Below are positions 43,233 to 52,112 of a DNA stretch of 64,000 nucleotides, piece by piece (positions within the stretch are counted from its first letter, which is position 1; every line of letters starts with the position of its first letter). The position numbers were made by a program, and so were the translations under genes. A model generated the notes under the pieces. The model ran no database searches. It saw nothing but the letters and a program-made list of their open reading frames with translations, and was not told the DNA's origin. Source of the stretch: Dryas octopetala (lineage: Eukaryota > Streptophyta > Magnoliopsida > Rosales > Rosaceae); NCBI GenBank assembly GCA_963921425.1, contig OY992838.1:11904001-11968000 (forward strand), in the 5' to 3' direction.

Positions 43233-44245
43233 TGTTGAAGCAAATTCTCGTAAGGTAGATGCAACAACTTAGAATAGTTGATCTGGCTGATCAGGTGCTT
43301 TACTGGATGATGAAGTGGATGTTGATTGAGATCTTCCTGCAAGAGAAACAAGATCAAAGGAGATGGACCAGTGTGGTACCAGCCAAACACGCTCCGATGA
43401 TAAAATCAGTGATGGTGTTTGATGGTGGACGAGGAAAAACAGAGGATGAACTTGGGAGAATAGGAAGAACAAGGCAAATGTTCTGGGCTATTCTCAGCAA
43501 GTTGGGCAAGCTCTTTGGTGAGTGGAAATTTTTGTGTAAGTGTTTGTGGATAGATTGATAATAATGGTTTTGCACATATGGGTTGATATATATAAGCCAA
43601 GGAAAACTTCATGAGTAAGTTACCTGCATTTATGAACGAATGGTTGCCAGTGACCCACCTGCCTGGTCAGAGCTAGTTGCATGCATAGCTGCTCATCTCC
43701 TCAGCATTCAATGCTGCAATGAATGCTTCATTAAATGCAAGGTTGGAAGGTTCAGGCAAACTGCCTCAGTAGCCATGAATGCAGACTGGACATTCTATCT
43801 GTCAGAAGATTTGTGTCAGGTGCATTCAAGTGTGGCGGTTCATCCCAACGTGATCTTCCCGGGAATGGCGGCGGAGAGCCGAGCCGAGCCGAACACATGT
43901 CCTTATGCGTATGCATGAAGTCTATGTGTGATCGGATCGGGCATGAGATTCCAGACCGAGCCGACCCGAGAGATAAGGGTCCCTCCGAGCCCTAACTGGC
44001 CGACGTTAGAACTCGAAAGGAGGTCACTTCGGTGCCGAGCCGAGCCGAACTGGAATGACCGTGGCACCCAGTCCCCTGGAAGATCATCGGTTCGGACCGG
44101 GCCGAACATGGTGGACCCGACATGGAGATCCGATCCGAGCTGGCGGAGGAAGTGCTGGGCAGTGATGATGTGGAGGTCAAAGTCTGATCAGTCACGTGTC
44201 CAGCCAGGATTGGCTGTTGGATCGGTGTGGGTTTACCCACAAACA
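43233..44245 (-). repeat. 5' LTR of the gypsy element
   Basis: 1,013 bp, the same length as the 3' LTR, with about eight substitutions seen by eye (for example at about 43372, 43550, 43719, 43868 and 43951-43952). A TATATATAA promoter-like stretch on the minus strand lies near 43585-43596. Confidence 0.95.
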
Positions 44246-44567
44246 AAGACCATCAAATGTATTGGTCAGCATAGCTCCTATTTGGATGCAACACCTACAT
44301 CAGAAAATAAACCCAAGAAAAAAAATTACCAATTCTTACATTAGATAGAAGATTTGCATACCCAAGAATAAACCCAGTGAACCAAAATGCCCAAATCTTG
44401 ACAAAAAAAAAATAAAAATAAAACTCATACGGATTTCAAAGATTCAAATTTGGGTGGGGCTTTCAATTAGGTAAGGGTTTCTGTAATGGGATGAAGAGCA
44501 TGTGCAATTTTGGTGGGTTTATTTTGCTCTTCTTCTTCTTGGAGATTGAAAGGGAGTGACAGAAAGA

Positions 44568-44613
<46 letters not shown>

Positions 44614-44614
44614 A

Positions 44615-44906
44615 AGAGAAAGAGATTTTTATTTTATTTTACTCAATTAATATTTTTTTATATTTTACATCATTTTTTTAATATTAATATTAATATTAAT
44701 TGATTAACCATGGTTCAGTACATTTACTAAACATTACACGTGTCAAATACTCACAACAGTAGAGAAAGAGATTTTTATTTTATTTTACTCAATTAATATT
44801 TTTTTATATTTTACATCATTTTTTTAATATTAATATTAATATTAATTGATTAACCATGGTTCAGTACATTTACTAAACATTACACGTGTCAAATACTCAC
44901 AACAGT
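44615..44906. repeat. 146-bp tandem duplication in the Mutator-like element
   Basis: 44615-44760 and 44761-44906 are near-identical direct copies. They span a stretch of AT-rich interior plus part of the terminal inverted repeat (AACCATGGTTCAGTACATTT, ACACGTGTCAAATAC). A GA microsatellite (44571-44607) lies just to the left. Confidence 0.93.
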
Positions 44907-44960
44907 AGTGATGCTCACCACTAAAAGTTGGTGGTGAGCAAATTTGCTCCCATGCTTAGG

Positions 44961-45744
44961 TTTGTTCTTGCTAAAATTTTTGTGTTAGGTTGTGATTTTG
45001 GTTTCTTCGGTCTTTTTTATAATTTTTGTTCTAATATTTACACAATTAAGTACAAAACTTAGAAAAGATTCAGATTTCGGATGATTTTGTATGTAAAGTT
45101 GATGAAAGGTTACAAATTTCTTTATTGTGGAAGTGAAGAGAAATGCATATTTTGTGTTACTAATATACATACGTCTCTGATTTGTTGATTTTGGTCTACT
45201 GATGTTGGAGCCTCATGATGCAATTTTTTTTTTTTTGGTTTTTTGGAGACTTCCCTGATACTGAAGAGTTGTGTTGATTTTGGTTTATTGATGTTGGAGC
45301 CCTCGTGATGCTTTTTTTCATTTAAATTTTTTTGGAGCCATCTTGATGATGAGTATGAATATTAGAGATGCATTATTTATTGTATAGTGATGGCTCGAGC
45401 ATTATTGGTTATTGTATAGAGATGAACTATTTCTTGTATAGTGATGGCTGGAGATGCATTACTGCAAATTGGTTGTTATAACGCTCAAAAACAATTTTTG
45501 GTTATATTATGTAGATTAATGAGAAGAGAGAAGGTTGAAAGCAATTAATAAGAGGAGGGAGAAGATGAGAAAAGTGTCAAATTGTTATTTTATAGGTACA
45601 CTTTATTTAAATTAATAAAATTATATTGATATATCATATTTATTGTGAGCCATTGATGATATTCTGGTCCAATGATCAAAAAGTTGTGTCAAATTTATAG
45701 TGCCATGGATTAATTCATCCTCAATTTCATTTACAAGTATGTTT
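44961..45744. other. AT-rich intergenic region
   Basis: Low-complexity sequence with a loosely repeated phrase (GATTTTGGTTTATTGATGTTGGAGCC at about 45190 and 45275) and no coding signal. I see nothing else in it. Confidence 0.6.
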
Positions 45745-45925
45745 TAACCTGAAATTAGATTTGGTCGGTGTAAATTTTAGTAATTTGGTGGGTGTGTTTT
45801 ATGTCATTTGACATCTTAGATATTCTACATTTAATATGAAATTTTTTATCAAATTAAAACTAGTAACTTGTTTAAACTCACAAATTTTACTAAAGAAAGA
45901 GGAAAAACTAAAAACACCGTCAAAC

Positions 45926-46750
45926 TAGGGGTGGGATCTGTTCGATACCGAACGAACCCCCACAACCGACCTCCGACTGACAGCCATCGAAATGCCATTT
46001 TCCATACTGATACCGGTCCGATGAGTGTCGGCATTCCAACGTTCGGTTGTCTGACTACCCCCGGTCGGTATCAGTTCTAAGTGGGCTTACTGACTTAGAA
46101 CAAAGGGAGGAAGCTCAGCGGTCGGCGGCAGAGAATTAGACGAGAGACAAAGACTTGGTGGTGAGCTGCAACGGCGTTTAGGCACAGGGCAAGCTGCTGT
46201 GGTGAGTTTTGTGGTGTTGCGCGCGGGCTGTTGGTTGGACCGATAAGGTTTGTGACTTTGTGAGATCCGGCGAGATCAGTGGGAAGGGGAGGGGATGCAG
46301 ACTGAGAGGATGATGGTGACTGGTAACTGGTAAGGGATTGAGAGATTGAGAGGATGGTGGTGAGGGATTTTCAAGAAAGAGAGACTAAGAGTACAAAGGG
46401 AGATTTGAGAGACAGAAAGAGTGACGAGGGAGAGTCAGTTGGTTCGGTCGATATATTGGCTCCAGCGTAAATCTTATATGGGGCGTGCCCCAGTGGGGCA
46501 CCTCTCACATGAGGTAGGACCCACATGGTTGTGGGTCCCACCTCATGTGAGAGGTGCCCCACTGGGGCATGCCCCATTGAAGACCCTCTCATTGGCTCCA
46601 AGAACCACATCCACCTTCGACTCCGACAAGTGTCAGTCGGTATTTGATACCGACTGGATGTCAATTAATTGCTGAAATTGAAATATGCCGACCAACCAAT
46701 CAGTTCGATTCGGTCGGTATTTTGGTATTTCGGTGGAAATTCCCATCCCG
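45926..46750. mobile_element. hAT-like non-autonomous element
   Basis: Left end TAGGGGTGGGATCTG. The right end reads CGGGATGGGAATT in reverse complement. Both sides carry interspersed CGGTAT/GATACCG motifs. Flanking 8-mers CGTCAAAC (45918-45925) and ACTCAAAC (46751-46758) share TCAAAC. The left duplication copy has a single TATCAAACATGC at the matching place (about 15562), consistent with an empty site. No transposase frame; a hairpin MITE is nested inside. Confidence 0.65.
46478..46577. repeat. 100-bp near-perfect hairpin (foldback MITE)
   Basis: Arms 46478-46524 and 46531-46577 pair at 45 of 47 positions around a 6-base loop. On the plus-strand RNA one of the two mismatches is a G-U wobble. 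The arms carry GTGCCCCAGTGGGGCACC and CACATGAGGT. No coding content. Confidence 0.93.
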
Positions 46751-46962
46751 ACTCAAACATGCCTTCTTTGGTTAGTGGGTTGGTGAGTGGTTGATCACTT
46801 ATGGGCCTGGGCTCAGTCGAAGATGGCTTGGATTCGGAGCCTAAACTAAGCCCACCCATATTTGTACACAAGAATACGGATGAAAATGGGCGTGTGTGCC
46901 GTGACGCGTGTGTGGCAAATTATAAGAGAACAGAGAGTGGAAGAAGAAGAAGAAAAGAAGAA

Positions 46963-47187
46963 ATGGGGAGCAGCAAGCCACTGGGACCAACAGGGGAGTT
47001 CTTCAGGAGGAGGGACGAGTGGAGGAAGCACCCGATGATGGGGAACCAGCTCCGCCACGCCACTCCGGGCCTCGGCATCGCGCTCGTGGCCTTCGGCGTC
47101 TATCTCGTCGGCGAGCAGCTCTACAACCGCCTCGCCGCCCCTTCTTCTTCTCATCACTCCCATTCCTCCTCTCACGCATCTCACTGA
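46963..47187 (+). CDS. NDUFB3: NADH dehydrogenase (ubiquinone) 1 beta subcomplex subunit 3 (B12)
   Basis: 74-residue accessory subunit of mitochondrial complex I, inner membrane. The start MGSSKPLG, then TGEFFRRRDEWRKHPM and RHATPGLGIALVAFGVYLVGEQLYN match the plant family closely: a basic matrix-side N-terminus and one membrane helix at about residues 36-52. The Ser/His-rich tail is typical. The coding exon is single and unusually GC-rich for this region. A donor CGCAG|GTACAC at 47215 follows the stop, so an intron in the 3' untranslated region is likely, with the last exon at 48141. The gene sits in the right duplication unit; the left unit has lost this exon. Upstream of the ATG is a purine-rich leader (46939-46962). 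Confidence 0.93.
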   Translation: MGSSKPLGPTGEFFRRRDEWRKHPMMGNQLRHATPGLGIALVAFGVYLVGEQLYNRLAAPSSSHHSHSSSHASH

Positions 47188-47335
47188 ATCAATCACTTCG
47201 CTTTCGCTTCGCAGGTACACCCGTCTTTCCCAAGATCCAACATTCACTTTCCTTTTTATCGATTAGGGTTTTCGTCTGTTGCTCATCTCATTCTTGTTGT
47301 ATTTAAATGTCATTTCTAGCTCAAAACGAAGAATC

Positions 47336-47457
47336 TATCAACCACTTCTAATTTCTAATCAAACATCAACTAATTATTGTTGCATGTATCAACCACTTCT
47401 AATTTCTAATCAAACATCAACTAATTGTTGTTGCATGTATCAATTTGGTCCTTGGAT
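47336..47457. repeat. Two tandem 61-bp repeats in the NDUFB3 3' intron
   Basis: Copies start at 47336 and 47397 with TATCAACCACTTCTAATTTC; the first is nearly identical to the second. The sequence is non-coding. Confidence 0.9.
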
Positions 47458-48140
47458 TATGAGTTTAGGGTAATTGTGTGGTCCTAATTCAATTGGGTTT
47501 TTATTTTTTTGATTACTAGAAATGGGGTTTTTATTCAAGTTATTGAGCCAATCGTTTCATGTATGAATTGCTAGTTGTGGTAGTAATATTAAGTGTTGGA
47601 ATATGCTCATGTGTGGAGTTTGGGAGTAAACTTTCAATTGAACTAGGAATGGGGGAAACAAGTAAATTATAAGGCAAAATGGTATGCATTTTGATAGGTA
47701 GATTTTCGGTTAATTTTATTAGAATAATGCTAGGGATCCCAAATTATTCTCACTCACATATGTATTAGTGTATACATACTTACATTCATGAAATAAATTA
47801 CTTAACTCCAGATGTGGAGGTTGAAAATTGTTATAATATTGTGTTTTTTTGTGGTTGTGAGTCTTGTCACTTGTGGTTTGCAAGATTTGAGTCCCATTAT
47901 AAAAGCATGCAATTTGAAAATTCATATTCTATGAGTTAAAAGGGGGTTAAATTGTCTGTTAAAAGTTAGAACTAGCTCTTTGTATGAAAAATGGTGCAAA
48001 CCTGTTTTATTTGGGACATGATAAAAATGGTACTCTCAAGATAAAGTAGCGACACAGATCTTACTTGTTTTCTTTAGTCCATTCTGAAAGTATGTATGGT
48101 CCCTGCAAATTCTGTATTTGATGATTAGCTGATCTTGCAG

Positions 48141-48300
48141 ATAAGATGGGTGCTCAGCAAGAGGAACAAAGTTTGGAGTTTCTTATATTTCAGTACCCTC
48201 TTTCTTGTTTATCTTTCAATAAAAAGTTATCAGTTAACAAGGGCCTTAAAGAACTTGAAGGCTGTGAATTTTATTGTGTAGAGTTTTAATATGTTGTTGC
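48141..48300 (+). other. Probable 3' untranslated exon and poly(A) signal of NDUFB3
   Basis: Follows an acceptor CTGATCTTGCAG at 48129-48140 and holds AATAAA at 48218-48223. The exon and its acceptor are conserved in the left copy (19459-19560), which supports function before duplication. A short frame (ATGGGTGCTCAGC...) is present but I treat it as non-coding. Confidence 0.55.
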
Positions 48301-49660
48301 TACTCCTTGAATGGCTACATTTGAAGGTTTCATGTGAAATTGTGTGTTTTGTTATTCTTGTTTTGCCTTTTTTTTTTATTTACATTGGAAAGGATGGCAT
48401 CCTTAACGTAGCCGAATACTAACTCATTTCCTCACCACATGGGCTAACCCAAGGGTTTATTCTTGTTTTCCTTTGATTGCATCTTGTACTACTCAACTAA
48501 ATTCATTTGTGGGTTATAATTATATTCGGGTATGTGTGAGGTTATTGTTGTGGTGTCCAATGCAAAGGAGCCTGACATAAGTGGCAAGGGGCGAGAGATT
48601 CTTACTACTTTTATATGGAAACCGAAGTTTGAAGGTTAAGAGTGTTTTGGGATGGCAAATGGATATGAACTAGTTTAATTAGCAGCCATGAGTTCTATTT
48701 ATTTAGTAGCCATGTTTGGATTTTAATTATCAGTTAAAACAAGTCGGTCCATTTTTCCCAAAAGACAATGTTTTTGTCTCATCATCACAAGTTCTTACAG
48801 TCTAAGGGATGAGAAAGGTGAGCATAAGAAGTATGGGAAAAGTTTCTCGAAGGTCTCTTTCTCTCCGTGCTTTATGTTCGTTTTTCGTCAAGTAGTTTTG
48901 CATCTAAAATCATTTACAACTTATAGAGACTACACTGAAGTCCCTTTCTAGAATTATATGAGGAAGATATAAAATTCAGGGGCATACATAGATGTGAGAA
49001 AGGTGAGCCACTGAATTGTAAAATACCTATTATAACCTTGCAATTCGATGATTCACCATTATTTTCCTGCTTATGTATCAGCACATTTCTCGTTCTTATA
49101 GCTCATATTCTCCTAGGTATAAGGGAATTCCCCTAAATTTATATATAATATCATGTCATTTATTCAATATTTACATAGGTGTTTGGTTGTTATGATAGCA
49201 AAAAATAGGAAGAGAATGAATTTTTGGTGGTTGTGTTTTAAAAAAAGGTATATGCACTCACATTTCTCAGAATTCCTATTACAAGATTTTTTATGATACA
49301 ATTAGAGGCGGGTGTATGCAGTATAAATGCCTCTCGCTAGTTATTGGTAGAGGTTGGGGATTTTGCCTTGCAACTTGATTTTTCAGACGTAAAATGTACT
49401 CATGTCTTGCACAGTATATATTTTGTTGTCTTACTATTAATTTGAATCATTAATTAAATGAATCTTTATTTGAATTTGTGGTTGAGGTTGAGACTCTAAC
49501 AATATACATGTTAGAGCATCTCCAGTCCACTAATCTTAAAATTGCCCAAAATTTGAGATTTCCCTATAAGTTTCTCCATATAAAAGTTGAATAGATGAAG
49601 CTTTCCAAACGCTCCATAAACTTCCAATGCTAAAGCTGAAAATTTTTTAAATCATATATT

Positions 49661-50381
49661 GCCAATGTCAAATCAACTGAAAAAGAAGTATATGTATATA
49701 TATTGTATATTGTGGGACCAAAGCCCAATAGAGAAGAAGAACTATTCATGAATCACATTGGGCCGAGGCACTGGTCTTCAAAAACACGTAGACAGCTCTG
49801 AGCCAAGTTATATGCAAGGAGTAAAATTTCGATTTCGAGGAAATTTTTGATGGAAATTTCGACGGAAATTTTCGTGGAAATTTCGATTAAAATTTCGATT
49901 TTGATAAAATTAGATAAAAACGACGGAAATTGTTATCAAAATATGGAAATTTTGAATGAAACTTGACCATATGTTTATTTAACATATTATCTACTATATT
50001 AATAAAAAATATTGAATAAACCAAATTATATAATAGGTTTCATGTAATATAAGATGAATATAATGCGCGTTGGAGGCAAATACTGTTAAACAAAATTAGT
50101 ATAATGAATAATGAAATCAGTATATTCTTTATACTCTATAATTTATATACTAACCCTAATACTAAACCCTATATACTCTATATATTCTAATATTTTTTAT
50201 ACTCTATAATCTATGCACTAAACTCTATATACTGTATGTTCTTTAAGATATGGACCATATGGTATAAGATATTATGATTTAGGCCCTTTAGGGTATTCTT
50301 CCCCACCAAGCACCAGCCCCCTGCCTCTCTCCCCCCAACCCAGTCCATCCCCGACACACCCCCCCTCACCCAGCCCCTTTT
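49661..50381. other. AT-rich region with GAAATTTCG motif clusters
   Basis: At 49826-49945 the motif GGAAATTTCGA and variants recur about eight times. Related motifs (AAATTTCGCC) reappear at 51140-51235, perhaps the two ends of one decayed element. 50100-50250 is low-complexity TATACTCTA text. No gene. Confidence 0.45.
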
Positions 50382-50747
50382 CTGTGAGACCCTGTATTTT
50401 TCAGATAATTATTTTAAATATTTTGAGAATTTATTTTAAGGATTTTGAGAATTTATTTGGAATTTAAAAATGTTTTAATTTAATTTTAATTATTTAATTA
50501 TTTTTGTTTTAAATTAGGCTTGACCCAAAGTTAACTTTTAAATTTAGTGGACTTTTGATTCGGACTTTGGGCACGTTGGATAGGTCTCGAGTTTACGAGT
50601 TCGTAGACACGTAGCACGCGTCGATTGGAGTTATAGTTTTGAAAGTTACGGACATTTGAAGTAAAGGGCAATTTTGTAATTTTTTACAAAAGAGGTTTTA
50701 AAACCCAAAAACCAGATTTTTATCCCATTCTCTCTCCTCTCTCCCCG

Positions 50748-50801
<54 letters not shown>

Positions 50802-51235
50802 GCCTCACCTTCGCCGCGCCTGCCACCGGCGCGTGGCGGCGCGTCCAGCCATGGCTGGCAACGGGACCGGCCCAGATCTCCTCGCCGTTCTTCCTTCTTC
50901 CTCCCCCTGGTGGCGGCGCAGCCCAGAAACCTCCCCCGAGTCGCGAACCAGCTGAGGCCGATCCTTGGAGCTCCGGCGGCGATCTCACTTTTCCGGCGAC
51001 GACGCGACCTCCCATCACCTGGGTTGTCTTCCTCTCGTCACGGTGAGTCTGCCCATGTGCTTCCTTGGCTCCGACGACCCCGCACGGCGGCAGATCGAAG
51101 ATTTTTCTAATTTTCCCGAAACCAGCCCATTTTCCCCCAAACCCAGCCGAAATTTCGATAAATTTCGCCAATTTCGCCGAATTTCGCCGAAATAATTACC
51201 GAAAATAATTGGGTATGTGATAAAATTTCGGTGAC
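50382..51235 (+). mobile_element. LTR-like fragment, probably gypsy
   Basis: Starts TGTGAGACCCTGTATTTTTC and continues with text common in plant gypsy LTRs (ACGTTGGATAGGTCTCGAG, GACACGTAGCACGCG). A CT-rich leader (50718-50800) and GC-rich sequence with donor-like GGTGAGTC follow. No matching partner LTR is in the window, so it may be a solo or truncated LTR; the right end is not clear. Confidence 0.45.
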
Positions 51236-51325
51236 CCAAAAAAATGAATTTCATTCCTTGGTTATATGATAAGGACAGTTGAGAAAACTGGTAGACCAAA
51301 TTTTCCATACCAACCCAATTAATTA

Positions 51326-52112
51326 GGGGGGGGGGGGCTATTCGATCACACCACCCAAATGNNNNNNNNNNNNNNNNNNNNNNNNNNNNNNNNNNNNNNN
51401 NNNNNNNNNNNNNNNNNNNNNNNNNNNNNNNNNNNNNNNNNNNNNNNNNNNNNNNNNNNNNNNNNNNNNNNNNNNNNNNNNNNNNNNNNNNNNNNNNNNN
51501 NNNNNNNNNNNNNNNNNNNNNNNNNNNNNNNNNNNNNNNNNNNNNNNNNNNNNNNNNNNNNCGACCCGCCCAGCCCTCCCCTGGCCCGATCTCCCTTATT
51601 TCTCTCTCTTCCCTCTCTCTGCCATCTTCTCTTCTCTCCCCTCTGTCTGCCTCCCTCCCTCACCGGACCACCATGGGTGGCCGGCGCAACCCCATAGACC
51701 TCCAGATTGGGGGTGGGGGATGGGTGCGACGGGGGCTGGGGCTGGGGGGTGCGATGGGGGCTGGGCTTGGGGTGAGGGGGGTGCGGGCGGGTTGGGGATG
51801 GGTGCGACGGCGGCGGGGCTTGGGGTGAGGGGGTGCGGGCGGGCTGGGGAGGGGCTGGCTGGGTGGGGGCGGGCTGGGGAGGGGAGGGGATGGGTGGGGG
51901 AGTGGTGGCTGGGTGGGGGAGGAGGAGAGGAGGGGATATGCGGTGGGGAGGGGTGGGGTCGCGCCGGCGGTGGGGAGGTGGTGGGGTTGCGCCGGCGGCG
52001 GGGAGAGGTGGCTGGCCAAAATCTGGAGTATGGGCATGCAGGGGCAAAATGGGCAAAATTTTAAGGGGGTGGTGAACTCAGCAAAATAGGGTGGTGTGAA
52101 TAGCCCCCCCTT
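51326..52112. mobile_element. Inverted-repeat DNA element containing an assembly gap
   Basis: Left end GGGGGGCTATTCGATCACACCACCC; the right end reads GGGGGGCTATTCACACCACCCTA in reverse complement. Flanks on both sides contain TTAATTA, so the exact duplication cannot be fixed. The inside is very GC-rich (long Gly- or Pro-rich meaningless frames at 51720-52060). I see no transposase. Confidence 0.6.
51362..51561. other. Assembly gap (200 N)
   Basis: Exactly 200 N, placeholder length. It falls in the GC-rich interior of an inverted-repeat element and next to a run of G. Confidence 0.99.

Larger units (their letters stand above)
32202..44245 (-). mobile_element. Full-length Ty3/gypsy retrotransposon, Tat-like
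   Basis: 12,044 bp on the minus strand, with two 1,013-bp LTRs and a perfect 5-bp duplication AAGAC at both sides (32197-32201, 44246-44250). Order from its 5' end: LTR, primer site, gag-pol (43150-37217), tandem 71-bp repeats, an antisense gene (33854-36224), LTR. Integrase lies after RNase H, as in Ty3/gypsy. A second RNase H-like domain, no chromodomain and an antisense extra gene point to the Tat group. The LTRs differ at only about eight places by eye, so insertion is recent. GC content is far above the flanks. Confidence 0.96.
31776..44951. mobile_element. Mutator-like inverted-repeat element, split by the gypsy insertion
   Basis: Outer parts 31776-32196 and 44251-44951 have inverted ends of about 120 bp. 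Left: GAGAGCAAATTTGCTCCCC, then AGTGGTGAGCATCACCAC and GACACGTGTAAT. The right end reads GGGAGCAAATTTGCTCACC in reverse complement, with the same inner motifs. Flanking 9-mers ATGTTTAGC (31767-31775) and ATGCTTAGG (44952-44960) match at 7 of 9, fitting an aged 9-bp duplication. Without the gypsy the element is about 1.1 kb. It encodes nothing recognisable; the interior is GC-rich on the left and GA-rich on the right. Confidence 0.8.
45745..49660 (+). repeat. Right copy of the NDUFB3-locus duplication
   Basis: Block-wise match to 14870-21540, same strand. It keeps the intact NDUFB3 gene, lacks the CACTA insertion, and has its own hAT-like insertion (45926-46750). Similarity ends inside the Tourist-like MITE at about 49640. 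Confidence 0.85.

Noticed and set aside
48149..48290. Small open frame beginning ATGGGTGCTCAGC in the NDUFB3 3' exon
   Set aside because: The left copy has changes near the start and no conserved family is seen; it is better explained as untranslated sequence.
50698..51171. 157-residue frame with an Arg-Glu repeat
   Set aside because: The repeat is just the translation of a CT microsatellite, and the rest is LTR-like leader sequence.
51720..52075. Gly-rich (plus) and Pro-rich (minus) long frames
   Set aside because: The sequence is simple G-rich repeat text inside an inverted-repeat element, with no start context, domain or conserved motif.
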